The notes under the pieces were generated by a model. That model did no database searches, was not told the origin of the DNA, and saw only the letters and a program-made list of their open reading frames with translations. The translations under genes were made by a program, and so were the position numbers. Of a stretch of DNA of 64,000 nt, positions 35,746 to 50,600 are shown one piece after another; within the stretch, counting starts at the first letter, position 1; every line of letters starts with the position of its first letter. Origin of the DNA: Linanthus parryae (taxonomy: Eukaryota; Streptophyta; Magnoliopsida; Ericales; Polemoniaceae); contig JALGPY010000010.1 in NCBI GenBank assembly GCA_023055425.1, positions 56,271,665 to 56,335,664 on the forward strand, in the 5' to 3' direction.

Positions 35746-37930
35746 AAGGTCCGAATAGGCAATGGAAATATTACCAGAAATAGTAAGAAATAACTAAAAA
35801 TTTCTGTTTAACTGGTCGAACGGCGAAATTTGGGGATGAAGATGGACCCCGATTGTCCCCTCGTGCGTCTCGTCGAGAGCTTTCCGAATTGGGGTGGCTC
35901 GCGTCATTCTGATGCCCGTAGCCAAAGCTATGGCCCAAACAGTGCGGCGACACCAAAGTCTAGTAATCTTGCTTGTCGATTACTGGACTTTGGCCCCATG
36001 TCTTTTGAGAGATATATTAACGCCCGATTGGTGGATTTTTTTGCCCCAATATCTCCTGTGACATATATTAACACCAAAATGCATTACTATTGCTTACCAA
36101 TTTGTGCATTTTGTCAGCAATTCATGTCTCACGAAATAATTGTATCAAAATCCACTAATCTTGCTCACCGATTAGTGGATTTTGGCCCCAGTATCTTGTG
36201 CGACATATATCAGTGCCAAAATGACGCCAAAATCTAATCAAGGCTTTGGATCAATGTGGAATAAGCAACAGACATAGAGTCATAAACCAATATAGAACGT
36301 ATCTAGGGCTCCAAGAAAAGTAGATTAATCGAATTCTGCCCACAAGCCGGGCATATGTGGCTGAAAATCATAAAATATGCCAAAAAAGTATTGTCCCGAC
36401 ACTTTAACCTTACTGAAAGAAACGCGTACGCGAAGTTCGACCCAACCCAAAACGGGTTCAGGCTGAGGTCCGAATAGGCAATGGAAATATTACCAGAAAT
36501 AGTAAGAAATAACTAAAAATTTCCGTTTAACTGGTCGAACGGCGAAATTTGGGGATGAAGATGGACCCCGATTGTCCCCTCGTGCGTCTCGTCGAGAGCT
36601 TTCCGAATTGGGGTGGCTCGCGTCATTCTGATGCCCGTAGCCAAAGCTATGGCCCAAACAGTGCGGCGACACCAAAGTCCAGTAATCTTGCTTGTCGATT
36701 ACTGGACTTTGGCCCCATGTCTTTTGAGAGATATATTAACGCCCGATTGGTGGATTTTTTTGCCCCAATATCTCCTGTGACATATATTAACACCAAAATG
36801 CATTACTATTGCTTACCAATTTGTGCATTTTGTCAGCAATTCATGTCTCACGAAATAATTGTATCAAAATCCACTAATCTTGCTCACTGATTAGTGGATT
36901 TTGGCCCCAGTATCTTGTGCGACATATATCAGTGCCAAAATGACGTCAAAATCTAATCAAGGATTTGGATCAATGCAGAATAAGCAACAGACAAAGAGTC
37001 ATAATCCAATATAGAACGTATCTAGGGTTCCAAGAAAAGTAGATTAATCGAATTCTGCCCACAAGCCGGGCATATGTGGCTGAAAATCATAAAATATGCC
37101 AAAAAAGTATTTTCCCGACACTTTAACCTTACTGAAAGAAACGCGTACGCGAAGTTCGACCCAACCCAAAACGGGTTCAGGCTAAGGTCCGAATAGGCAA
37201 TGGAAATATTACCAGAAATAGTAAGAAATAACTAAAAATTTCTGTTTAACTGGTCGAACGGCGAAATTTGGGGATGAAGATGGACCCCGATTGTCCCCTC
37301 GTGCGTCTCGTCGAGAGCTTTCCGAATTGGGGTGGCTCGCGTCATTCTGATGCCCGTAGCCAAAGCTATGGCCCAAACAGTGCGGCGACACCAAAGTCTA
37401 GTAATCTTGCTTGTCGATTACTGGACTTTGGCCCCATGTCTTTTGAGAGATATATTAACGCCCGATTGGTGGATTTTTTTGCCCCAATATCTCCTGTGAC
37501 ATATATTAACACCAAAATGCATTACTATTGCTTACCAATTTGTGCATTTTGTCAGCAATTCATGTCTCACGAAATAATTGTATCAAAATCCACTAATCTT
37601 GCTCACCGATTAGTGGATTTTGGCCCCAGTATCTTGTGCGACATATATCAGTGCCAAAATGACGCCAAAATCTAATCAAGGCTTTGGATCAATGTGGAAT
37701 AAGCAACAGACATAGAGTCATAAACCAATATAGAACGTATCTAGGGCTCCAAGAAAAGTAGATTAATCGAATTCTGCCCACAAGCCGGGCATATGTGGCT
37801 GAAAATCATAAAATATGCCAAAAAAGTATTGTCCCGACACTTTAACCTTACTGAAAGAAACGCGTACGCGAAGTTCGACCCAACCCAAAACGGGTTCAGG
37901 CTGAGGTCCGAATAGGCAATGGAAATATTA
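34960..37930. repeat. Higher-order repeat: S-S dimer, 1,438 bp, two copies
   Basis: Bases 34960-36492 and 36398-37930 match at 1,438 bp. Anchors are 35144, 35863, 36582 and 37301. Markers are CACTGATTAGTGG with GACGTCAAAATC in the first unit, and GGCTAAGGTCC, TTTCTGTTTAAC and AAAGTCTAGTAATC in the second. The block overlaps the end of the three-copy tetramer and the start of the 4,331-bp hexamer, so the three duplications are nested in time. The junction at 36255-36500 is chimeric: L' haplotype bases are followed by S-class sequence. Confidence 0.88.
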
Positions 37931-40900
37931 AGAAATAACTAAAAATGCCCGTTTAACTGGTCGAACGGCGGAATTTGGGGATGAAGATGGACCCCGATGG
38001 AGCGTAGCTCAAACGTCCCCTCGTGCGTCTCGTCGAGAGCTTTCCGAATTGGGGTGGCTCGCGTCATTCTGATGCTCGTAGCCAAAGCTATGGCCCAAAC
38101 AGTGCGGCGACACCAAAGTCCAGTAATCTTGCTTGTCGATTACTGGACTTTGGCCCCATGTCTTTTGAGAGATATATTAACGCCCGATTGGTGGATTTTT
38201 TTGCCCCAATATCTCCTGTGACATATATTAACACCAAAATGCATTACTATTGCTTACCAATTTGTCCATTTTGTCAGCAATTCATGTCTCACGAAATAAT
38301 TGTATCAAAATCCACTAATCTTGCTCACCGATTAGTGGATTTTGGCCCCAATATCTTGTGCGACATATATCAGTGCCAAAATGACGCCAAAATCTAATCA
38401 AGGCTTTGGATCAATGCAGAATAAGCAACAGACAAAGAGTCATAATCCAATATAGAACGTATCTAGGGTTCCAAGAAAAGTAGATTAATCGAATTCTGCC
38501 CACAAGCCGGGCATATGTGGCTGAAAATCATAAAATATGCCAAAAAAGTATTGTCCCGACACTTTAACCTTACTGAAAGAAACGCGTACGCGAAGTTCGA
38601 CCCAACCCAAAACGGGTTCAGGCTGAGGTCCGAATAGGCAATGGAAATATTACCAGAAATAGTAAGAAATAACTAAAAATTTCCGTTTAACTGGTCGAAC
38701 GGCGAAATTTGGGGATGAAGATGGACCCCGATTGTCCCCTCGTGCGTCTCGTCGAGAGCTTTCCGAATTGGGGTGGCTCGCGTCATTCTGATGCCCGTAG
38801 CCAAAGCTATGGCCCAAACAAGGCGGCGACACCAAAGTCCAGTAATCTTGCTTGTCGATTACTGGACTTTGGCCCCATGTCTTTTGAGAGATATATTAAC
38901 GCCCGATTGGTGGATTGTTTTGCCCCAATATCTCCTGTGACATATATTAACACCAAAATGCATTACTATTGCTTACCAATTTGTGCATTTTGTCAGCAAT
39001 TCATGTCTCACGAAATAATTGTATCAAAATCCACTAATCTTGCTCACCGATTAGTGGATTTTGGCCCCAGTATCTTGTGCGACATATATCAGTGCCAAAA
39101 TGACGCCAAAATCTAATCAAGGCTTTGGATCAATGCAGAATAAGCAACAGACAAAGAGTCATAATCCAATATAGAACGTATCTAGGTTTCCAAGAAAAGT
39201 AGATTAATCGAATTCTGCCCACAAGTCGGGCATATGTGGCTGAAAATCATAAAATATGCCAAAAAAGTATTTTCCCGACACTTTAACCTTACTGAAAGAA
39301 ACGCGTACGCGAAGTTCGACCCAACCCAAAACGGGTTCAGGCTGAGGTCCGAATAGGCAATGGAAATATTACCAGAAATAGTAAGTAATAACTAAAAATG
39401 CCCGTTTAATTGGTCGAACGGCGGAATTTGGGGATGAAGATGGACCCCGATGGAGCGTAGCTCAATCGTCCCCTCGTGCGTCTCGTCGACAGCTTTCCGA
39501 ATTGGGGTGGCTCGCGTCATTGTGATGCCCGTAGCCAAAGCTATGGCCCAAACAGTGCGGCGACACCAAAGTCCAGTAATCTTGCTTGTCGATTACTGGA
39601 CTTTGGCCCCATGTCTTTTGAGAGATATATTAACGCCCGATTGGTGGATTTTTTTGCCCCAATATCTCCTGTGACATATATTAACACCAAAATGCATTAC
39701 TATTGCTTACCAATTTGTCCATTTTGTCAGCAATTCATGTCTCACGAAATAATTGTATCAAAATCCACTAATCTTGCTCACCGATTAGTGGATTTGGCCC
39801 CAGTATCTTGTGCGACATATATCAGTGCCAAAATGACGCCAAAATCTAATCAAGGCTTTGGATCAATGCAGAATAAGCAACAGACAAAGAGTCATAATCC
39901 AATATAGAACGTATCTAGGGTTCCAAGAAAAGTAGATTAATCGAATTCTGCCCACAAGCCGGGCATATGTGGCTGAAAATCATAAAATATGCCAAAAAAG
40001 TATTGTCCCGACACTTTAACCTTACTGAAAGAAACGCGTACGCGAAGTTCGAACCAACCCAAAACGGGTTCAGGCTGAGGTCCGAATAGGCAATGGAAAT
40101 ATTACCAGAAATAGTAAGAAATAACTAAAAATTTCCGTTTAACTGGTCGAACGGCGAAATTTGGGGATGAAGATTGACCCCGATTGTCCCCTTGTGCGTC
40201 TCGTCGAGAGCTTTCCGAATTGGGGTGGCTCGCCTCATTCTGATGCCCGTAGCCAAAGCTATGGCCCAAACAGTGCGGCGACACCAAAGTCCAGTAATCT
40301 TGCTTGTCGATTACTAGACTTTGGCCCCATGTCTTTTGAGAGATATATTAACGCCCGATTGGTGGATTTTTTTTCCCCAATATCTCCTGTGACATATATT
40401 AACACCAAAATGCATTACTATTGCTTACCAATTTGTCCATTTTGTCAGCAATTCATGTCTCACGAAATAATTGTATCAAAATCCACTAATCTTGCTCACC
40501 GATTAGTGGATTTTGGCCCCAGTATCTTGTGCGACATATATCAGTGCCAAAATGACGCCAAAATCTAATCAAGGCTTTGGATCAATGCAGAATAAGCAAC
40601 AGACAAAGAGTCATAATCCAATATAGAACGTATCTAGGGTTCCAAGAAAAGTAGATTAATCGAATTCTGCCCACAAGCCGGGCATATGTGGCTGAAAATC
40701 ATAAAATATGCCAAAAAAGTATTGTCCTGACACTTTAACCTTACTGAAAGAAACGCGTACGCGAAGTTCGACCCAACCCAAAACGGGTTCAGGCTGAGGT
40801 CTGAATAGGCAATGGAAATATTACCAGAAATAGTAAGAAATAACTAAAAATTTCCGTTTAACTGGTCGAACGGCGAAATTTGGGGATGAAGATGGACCCC

Positions 40901-43900
40901 GATTGTCCCCTCGTGCGTCTCGTCGAGAGCTTTCCGAATTGGGGTGGCTCGCGTCATTCTGATGCCCGTAGCCAAAGCTATGGCCCAAACAGTGCGGCGA
41001 CACCAAAGTCTAGTAATCTTGCTTGTCGATTACTGGACTTTGGCCCCATGTCTTTTGAGAGATATATTAACGCCCGATTGGTTGATTTTTTTGCCCCAAT
41101 ATCTCCTGTGACATATACTAACAACAAAATGCATTACTATTGCTTACCAATTTGTCCATTTTGTCAGCAATTCATGTCTCACGAAATAATTGTATCAAAA
41201 TCCACTAATCTTGCTCACCGATTAGTGGATTTTGGCCCCAGTATCTTGTGCGACATATATCAGTGCCAAAATGACGCCAAAATCTAATCAAGGCTTTGGA
41301 TCAATGCAGAATAAGCAACAGACAAAGAGTCATAATCCAATATAGAACGTATCTAGGGTTCCAAGAAAAGTAGATTAATCGAATTCTGCCCACAAGCCGG
41401 GCATATGTGGCTGAAAATCATAAAATATGCCAAAAAAGTATTTTCCCGACACTTTAACCTTACTGAAAGAAACGCGTACGCGAAGTTCGACCCAACCCAA
41501 AACGGGTTCAGGCTAAGGTCCGAATAGGCAATGGAAATATTACCAGAAATAGTAAGAAATAACTAAAAATTTCTGTTTAACTGGTCGAACGGCGAAATTT
41601 GGGGATGAAGATGGACCCCGATTGTCCCCTCGTGCGTCTCGTCGAGAGCTTTCCGAATTGGGGTGGCTCGCGTCATTCTGATGCCCGTAGCCAAAGCTAT
41701 GGCCCAAACAGTGCGGCGACACCAAAGTCTAGTAATCTTGCTTGTCGATTACTGGACTTTGGCCCCATGTCTTTTGAGAGATATATTAACGCCCGATTGG
41801 TGGATTTTTTTGCCCCAATATCTCCTGTGACATATATTAACACCAAAATGCATTACTATTGCTTACCAATTTGTGCATTTTGTCAGCAATTCATGTCTCA
41901 CGAAATAATTGTATCAAAATCCACTAATCTTGCTCACCGATTAGTGGATTTTGGCCCCAGTATCTTGTGCGACATATATCAGTGCCAAAATGACGCCAAA
42001 ATCTAATCAAGGCTTTGGATCAATGTGGAATAAGCAACAGACATAGAGTCATAAACCAATATAGAACGTATCTAGGGCTCCAAGAAAAGTAGATTAATCG
42101 AATTCTGCCCACAAGCCGGGCATATGTGGCTGAAAATCATAAAATATGCCAAAAAAGTATTGTCCCGACACTTTAACCTTACTGAAAGAAACGCGTACGC
42201 GAAGTTCGACCCAACCCAAAACGGGTTCAGGCTGAGGTCCGAATAGGCAATGGAAATATTAAGAAATAACTAAAAATGCCCGTTTAACTGGTCGAACGGC
42301 GGAATTTGGGGATGAAGATGGACCCCGATGGAGCGTAGCTCAAACGTCCCCTCGTGCGTCTCGTCGAGAGCTTTCCGAATTGGGGTGGCTCGCGTCATTC
42401 TGATGCTCGTAGCCAAAGCTATGGCCCAAACAGTGCGGCGACACCAAAGTCCAGTAATCTTGCTTGTCGATTACTGGACTTTGGCCCCATGTCTTTTGAG
42501 AGATATATTAACGCCCGATTGGTGGATTTTTTTGCCCCAATATCTCCTGTGACATATATTAACACCAAAATGCATTACTATTGCTTACCAATTTGTCCAT
42601 TTTGTCAGCAATTCATGTCTCACGAAATAATTGTATCAAAATCCACTAATCTTGCTCACCGATTAGTGGATTTTGGCCCCAATATCTTGTGCGACATATA
42701 TCAGTGCCAAAATGACGCCAAAATCTAATCAAGGCTTTGGATCAATGCAGAATAAGCAACAGACAAAGAGTCATAATCCAATATAGAACGTATCTAGGGT
42801 TCCAAGAAAAGTAGATTAATCGAATTCTGCCCACAAGCCGGGCATATGTGGCTGAAAATCATAAAATATGCCAAAAAAGTATTGTCCCGACACTTTAACC
42901 TTACTGAAAGAAACGCGTACGCGAAGTTCGACCCAACCCAAAACGGGTTCAGGCTGAGGTCCGAATAGGCAATGGAAATATTACCAGAAATAGTAAGAAA
43001 TAACTAAAAATTTCCGTTTAACTGGTCGAACGGCGAAATTTGGGGATGAAGATGGACCCCGATTGTCCCCTCGTGCGTCTCGTCGAGAGCTTTCCGAATT
43101 GGGGTGGCTCGCGTCATTCTGATGCCCGTAGCCAAAGCTATGGCCCAAACAAGGCGGCGACACCAAAGTCCAGTAATCTTGCTTGTCGATTACTGGACTT
43201 TGGCCCCATGTCTTTTGAGAGATATATTAACGCCCGATTGGTGGATTGTTTTGCCCCAATATCTCCTGTGACATATATTAACACCAAAATGCATTACTAT
43301 TGCTTACCAATTTGTGCATTTTGTCAGCAATTCATGTCTCACGAAATAATTGTATCAAAATCCACTAATCTTGCTCACCGATTAGTGGATTTTGGCCCCA
43401 GTATCTTGTGCGACATATATCAGTGCCAAAATGACGCCAAAATCTAATCAAGGCTTTGGATCAATGCAGAATAAGCAACAGACAAAGAGTCATAATCCAA
43501 TATAGAACGTATCTAGGTTTCCAAGAAAAGTAGATTAATCGAATTCTGCCCACAAGTCGGGCATATGTGGCTGAAAATCATAAAATATGCCAAAAAAGTA
43601 TTTTCCCGACACTTTAACCTTACTGAAAGAAACGCGTACGCGAAGTTCGACCCAACCCAAAACGGGTTCAGGCTGAGGTCCGAATAGGCAATGGAAATAT
43701 TACCAGAAATAGTAAGTAATAACTAAAAATGCCCGTTTAATTGGTCGAACGGCGGAATTTGGGGATGAAGATGGACCCCGATGGAGCGTAGCTCAATCGT
43801 CCCCTCGTGCGTCTCGTCGACAGCTTTCCGAATTGGGGTGGCTCGCGTCATTGTGATGCCCGTAGCCAAAGCTATGGCCCAAACAGTGCGGCGACACCAA

Positions 43901-45773
43901 AGTCCAGTAATCTTGCTTGTCGATTACTGGACTTTGGCCCCATGTCTTTTGAGAGATATATTAACGCCCGATTGGTGGATTTTTTTGCCCCAATATCTCC
44001 TGTGACATATATTAACACCAAAATGCATTACTATTGCTTACCAATTTGTCCATTTTGTCAGCAATTCATGTCTCACGAAATAATTGTATCAAAATCCACT
44101 AATCTTGCTCACCGATTAGTGGATTTGGCCCCAGTATCTTGTGCGACATATATCAGTGCCAAAATGACGCCAAAATCTAATCAAGGCTTTGGATCAATGC
44201 AGAATAAGCAACAGACAAAGAGTCATAATCCAATATAGAACGTATCTAGGGTTCCAAGAAAAGTAGATTAATCGAATTCTGCCCACAAGCCGGGCATATG
44301 TGGCTGAAAATCATAAAATATGCCAAAAAAGTATTGTCCCGACACTTTAACCTTACTGAAAGAAACGCGTACGCGAAGTTCGAACCAACCCAAAACGGGT
44401 TCAGGCTGAGGTCCGAATAGGCAATGGAAATATTACCAGAAATAGTAAGAAATAACTAAAAATTTCCGTTTAACTGGTCGAACGGCGAAATTTGGGGATG
44501 AAGATTGACCCCGATTGTCCCCTTGTGCGTCTCGTCGAGAGCTTTCCGAATTGGGGTGGCTCGCCTCATTCTGATGCCCGTAGCCAAAGCTATGGCCCAA
44601 ACAGTGCGGCGACACCAAAGTCCAGTAATCTTGCTTGTCGATTACTAGACTTTGGCCCCATGTCTTTTGAGAGATATATTAACGCCCGATTGGTGGATTT
44701 TTTTTCCCCAATATCTCCTGTGACATATATTAACACCAAAATGCATTACTATTGCTTACCAATTTGTCCATTTTGTCAGCAATTCATGTCTCACGAAATA
44801 ATTGTATCAAAATCCACTAATCTTGCTCACCGATTAGTGGATTTTGGCCCCAGTATCTTGTGCGACATATATCAGTGCCAAAATGACGCCAAAATCTAAT
44901 CAAGGCTTTGGATCAATGCAGAATAAGCAACAGACAAAGAGTCATAATCCAATATAGAACGTATCTAGGGTTCCAAGAAAAGTAGATTAATCGAATTCTG
45001 CCCACAAGCCGGGCATATGTGGCTGAAAATCATAAAATATGCCAAAAAAGTATTGTCCTGACACTTTAACCTTACTGAAAGAAACGCGTACGCGAAGTTC
45101 GACCCAACCCAAAACGGGTTCAGGCTGAGGTCTGAATAGGCAATGGAAATATTACCAGAAATAGTAAGAAATAACTAAAAATTTCCGTTTAACTGGTCGA
45201 ACGGCGAAATTTGGGGATGAAGATGGACCCCGATTGTCCCCTCGTGCGTCTCGTCGAGAGCTTTCCGAATTGGGGTGGCTCGCGTCATTCTGATGCCCGT
45301 AGCCAAAGCTATGGCCCAAACAGTGCGGCGACACCAAAGTCTAGTAATCTTGCTTGTCGATTACTGGACTTTGGCCCCATGTCTTTTGAGAGATATATTA
45401 ACGCCCGATTGGTTGATTTTTTTGCCCCAATATCTCCTGTGACATATACTAACAACAAAATGCATTACTATTGCTTACCAATTTGTCCATTTTGTCAGCA
45501 ATTCATGTCTCACGAAATAATTGTATCAAAATCCACTAATCTTGCTCACCGATTAGTGGATTTTGGCCCCAGTATCTTGTGCGACATATATCAGTGCCAA
45601 AATGACGCCAAAATCTAATCAAGGCTTTGGATCAATGCAGAATAAGCAACAGACAAAGAGTCATAATCCAATATAGAACGTATCTAGGGTTCCAAGAAAA
45701 GTAGATTAATCGAATTCTGCCCACAAGCCGGGCATATGTGGCTGAAAATCATAAAATATGCCAAAAAAGTATT
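36964..45773. repeat. Higher-order repeat: hexamer, 4,331 bp, two copies
   Basis: Bases 36964-41442 and 41295-45773 match at an offset of exactly 4,331 bp, and I noticed no difference. Anchors are 37301, 38023, 38742, 39476, 40194, 40913 and then 41632, 42354, 43073, 43807, 44525, 45244, in class order S, L', S, L, S, S. Shared rare markers include CAAACAAGGCGGCG, GGTGGATTGTTTTGCC, CGTCGACAGC with CATTGTGATGCC, the one-base deletion GTGGATTTGGCC (39788 and 44119), CGCCTCATTC, and ACATATACTAACAAC. This is the longest higher-order unit seen complete in the window. Confidence 0.93.
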
Positions 45774-47650
45774 GTCCCGACACTTTAACCTTACTGAAAG
45801 AAACGCGTACGCGAAGTTCGACCCAACCAAAAACGGGTTCAGGCTGAGGTCCGAATAGGCAATGGAAATATTACAAGAAATAGTAAGAAATAACTAAAAA
45901 TTTCCGTTTAACTGGTCGAACGGCGAAATTTGGGGATGAAGATTGACCCCGATTGTCCCCTCGTGCGTCTCGTCGAGAGCTTTCCGAATTGGGGTGGCTC
46001 GCGTCATTCTGATGCCCGTAGCCAAAGCTATGGCCCAAACAGTGCGGCGACACCAAAGTCCAGTAATCTTGCTTGTCGATTACTGGACTTTGGCCCCATG
46101 TCTTTTGAGAGATATATTAACGCCCGATTGGTGGATTTTTTTTCCCCAATATCTCCTGTGACATATATTAACACCAAAATGCATTACTATTGCTTACCAA
46201 TTTGTCCATTTTGTCAGCAATTCATGTCTCACGAAATAATTGTATCAAAATCCACTAATCTTGCTCACCGATTAGTGGATTTTGGCCCCAGTATCTTGTG
46301 CGACATATATCAGTGCCAAAATGACGCCAAAATCTAATCAAGGCTTTGGATCAATGCAGAATAAGCAACAGACAAAGAGTCATAATCCAATATAGAACGT
46401 ATCTAGGGTTCCAAGAAAAGTAGATTAATCGAATTCTGCCCACAAGCCGGGCATATGTGGCTGAAAATCATAAAATATGCCAAAAAAGTATTGTCCCGAC
46501 ACTTTAACCTTACTGAAAGAAACGCGTACGCGAAGTTCGACCCAACCCAAAACGGGTTCAGGCTGAGGTCCGAATAGGCAATGGAAATATTACCAGAAAT
46601 AGTAAGAAATAACTAAAAATTTCCGTTTAACTGGTCGAACGGCGAAATTTGGGGATGAAGATTGACCCTGATTGTCCCCTCGTGCGTCTCGTCGAGAGCT
46701 TTCCGAATTGGGGTGGCTCGCGTCATTCTGATGCCCGTAGCCAAAGCTATGGCCCAAACAGTGCGACGACACCAAAGTCCAGTAATCTTGCTTGTCGATT
46801 ACTGGACTTTGGCCCCATGTCTTTTGAGAGATATATTAACGCCCGATTGGTGGATTTTTTTTCCCCAATATCTCCTGTGACATATATTAACACCAAAATG
46901 CATTACTATTGCTTACCAATTTGTCCATTTTGTCAGCAATTCATGTCTCACGAAATAATTGTATCAAAATCCACTAATCTTGCTCACCGATTAGTGGATT
47001 TTGGCCCCAGTATCTTGTGCGACATATATCAGTGCCAAAATGACGCCAAAATCTAATCAAGGCTTTGGATCAATGCAGAATAAGCAACAGACAAAGAGTC
47101 ATAATCCAATATAGAACGTATCTAGGGTTCCAAGAAAAGTAGATTAATCGAATTCTGCCCACAAGTCGGGCATATGTGGCTGAAAATCATAAAATATGCC
47201 AAAAAAGTATTGTCCTGACACTTTAACCTTACTGAAAGAAACGCGTACGCGAAGTTCGACCCAACCCAAAACGGGTTCAGGCTGAGGTCCGAATAGGCAA
47301 TGGAAATATTACCAGAAATAGTAAGAAATAACTAAAAATTTCCGTTTAACTTGTCGAACGGCGAAACTTGGGGATGAAGATGGACCCCGATTGTCCCCTT
47401 GTGCGTCTCGTCGAGAGCTTTCCGAATTGGGGTGGCTCGCGTCATTCTGATCCCCGTAGCCAAAGCTATGGCCCAAACAGTGCGGCGACACCAAAGTCCA
47501 GTAATCTTGCTTGTCGATTACTGGACTTTGGCCCCATGTCTTTTGAGAGATATATTAACGCCCGATTGGTGGATTTTTTTGCCCCAATATCTCCTGTGAC
47601 ATATATTAACACCAAAATGCATTACTATTGCTTACCAATTTGTGCATTTT
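45774..47650. repeat. Run of S units (anchors 45963, 46682, 47401)
   Basis: Three S units at 719-bp spacing. The first two share GATTGACCC and the T8 run (TTTTTTTTCCCC) and look like an adjacent duplication. The unit at 46682 has GTGCGACGACACC and TGACCCTGATTG. The unit at 47401 has CTTGTCGAACGGCG, GAAACTTGG and GATCCCCGTAG. The unit ending at 45962 has CAACCAAAAACGG and TTACAAGAAATAG. Confidence 0.88.
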
Positions 47651-50600
47651 GTCAGCAATTCATGTCTCACGAAATAATTGTATCAAAATCCACTAATCTT
47701 GCTCACCGATTAGTGGATTTTGGCCCCAGTATCTTGTGCGACATATATCAGTGCCAAAATGACGCCAAAATCTAATCAAGGATTTGGATCAATGCAGAAT
47801 AAGCAACAGACAAAGAGTCATAATCCAATATAGAACGTATCTAGGGTTCCAAGAAAAGTAGATTAATCGAATTCTGCCCACAAGCCGGGCATATGTGGCT
47901 GAAAATCATAAAATATGCCAAAAAAGTATTTTCCCGACACTTTAACCTTACTGAAAGAAACGCGTACGCGAAGTTCGACCCAACCCAAAACGGGTTCAGG
48001 CTGAGGTCCGAATAGGCAATGGAAATATTACCAGAAATAGTAAGAAATAACTAAAAATGCCCGTTTAACTGGTCGAACAGCGGAATTTGGGGATGAAGAT
48101 GGACCCCGATGGAGCGTAGCTCAATCGTCCCCTCGTGCGTCTCGTCGAGAGCTTTCCGAATTGGGGTGGCTCGCGTCATTCTGATGCCCGTAGCCAAAGC
48201 TATGGCCCAAACAGTGCGGCGACACCAAAGTCCAGTAATCTTGCTTGTCGATTACTGGACTTTGGCCCCATGTCTTTTGAGAGATATATTAACGCCCGAT
48301 TGGTGGATTTTTTTGCCCCAATATCTCCAGTGACATATATTAACACCAAAATGCATTACTATTGCTTACCAATTTGTCCATTTTGTCAGCAATTCATGTC
48401 TCACGAAATAATTGTATCAAAATCCACTAGTCTTGCTCACCGATTAGTGGATTTTGGCCCCAGTATCTTGTGCGACATATATCAGTGCCAAAATGACGCC
48501 AAAATCTAATCAAGGCTTTGGATCAATGCAGAATAAGCAACAGACAAAGAGTCATAATCCAATATAGAACGTATCTAGGGTTCCAAGAAAAGTAGATTAA
48601 TCGAATTCTGCCCACAAGCCGGGCATATGTGGCTGAAAATCATAAAATATGCCAAAAAAGTATTGTCCTGACACTTTAACCTTACTGAAAGAAACGCGTA
48701 CGCGAAGTTCGACCCAACCCAAAACGGGTTCAGGCTGAGGTCCGAATAGGCAATGGAAATATTACCAGAAATAGTAAGAAATAACTAAAAATTTCCGTTT
48801 AACTGGTCGAACGGCGAAATTTGGGGATGAAGATGGACCCCGATTGTCCCCTCGTGCGTCTCGTCGAGAGCTTTCCGAATTGGGGTGGCTCGCGTCATTC
48901 TGATGCCCGTAGCCAAAGCTATGGCCCAAACAGTGCGGCGACACCCAAAGTCCAGTAATCTTGCTTGTCGATTACTGGACTTTGGCCCCATGTCTTTTGA
49001 GAGATATATTAACGCCCGATTGGTGGATTTTTTTGCCCCAATATCTCCTGTGACATATATTAACACCAAAATGCATTACTATTGCTTACCAATTTGTGCA
49101 TTTTGTCAGCAATTCATGTCTCACGAAATAATTGTATCAAAATCCACTAATCTTGCTCACCGATTAGTGGATTTTGGCCCCAGTATCTTGTGCGACATAT
49201 ATCAGTGCCAAAATGACGCCAAAATCTAATCAAGGATTTGGATCAATGCAGAATAAGCAACAGACAAAGAGTCATAATCCAATATAGAACGTATCTAGGG
49301 TTCCAAGAAAAGTAGATTAATCGAATTCTGCCCACAAGCCGGGCATATGTGGCTGAAAATCATAAAATATGCCAAAAAATTATTTTCCCGACACTTTAAC
49401 CTTACTGAAAGAAACGCGTACGCGAAGTTCGACCCAACCCAAAACGGGTTCAGGCTGAGGTCCGAATAGGCAATGGAAATATTACCAGAAATAGTAAGAA
49501 ATAACTAAAAATGCCCGTTTAACTGGTCGAACGGCGTAATTTGGGGATGAAGATGGACCCCGATGGAGCGTAGCTCAATCGTCCCCTCGTGCGTCTCGTC
49601 GAGAGCTTTCCGAATTGGGGTGGCTCCCGTCATTCTGATGCCCGTAGCCAAAGCTATGGCCCAAACAGTGCGGCGACACCAAAGTCCAGTAATCTTGCTT
49701 GTCGATTACTGGACTTTGGCCCCATGTCTTTTGAGAGATATATTAACGCCCGATTGGTGGATTTTTTTGCCCCAATATCTCCAGTGACATATATTAACTC
49801 CAAAATGCATTACTATTGCTTACCAATTTGTCCATTTTGTCAGCAATTCATGTCTCACGAAATAATTGTATCAAAATCCACTAGTCTTGCTCACCGATTA
49901 GTGGATTTTGGCCCCAGTATCTTGTGCGACATATATCAGTGCCAAAATGACGCCAAAATCTAATCAAGACTTTGGATCAATGCAGAATAAGCAACAGACA
50001 AAGAGTCATAATCCAATATAGAACGTATCTAGGGTTCCAAGAAAAGTAGATTAATCGAATTCTGCCCACAAGCCGGGCATATGTGGCTGAAAATCATAAA
50101 ATATGCCAAAAAAGTATTGTCCCGACACTTTAACCTTACTGAAAGAAACGCGTACGCGAAGTTCGACCCAACCCAAAACGGGTTCAGGCTGAGGTCCGAA
50201 TAGGCAATGGAAATATTACCAGAAATAGTAAGAAATAACTAAAAATTTTCGTTTAACTGGTCGAACGGCGAAATTTGGGGATGAAGATGGACCCCGATTG
50301 TCCCCTCGTGCGTCTCGTCGAGAGCTTTCCGAATTGGGGTGGCTCGCGTCATTCTGATGCCCGTAGCCAAAGCTATGGCCCAAACAGTGCGGCGACACCA
50401 AAGTCCAGTAATCTTGCTTGTCGATTACTGGACTTTGGCCCCATGTCTTTTGAGAGATATATTAACGCCCGATTGGTGGATTTTTTTGCCCCAATATCTC
50501 CTGTGACATATATTAACACCAAAATGCATTACTATTGCTTACCAATTTGTGCATTTAGTCAGCAATTCATGTCTCACGAAATAATTGTATCAAAATCCAC

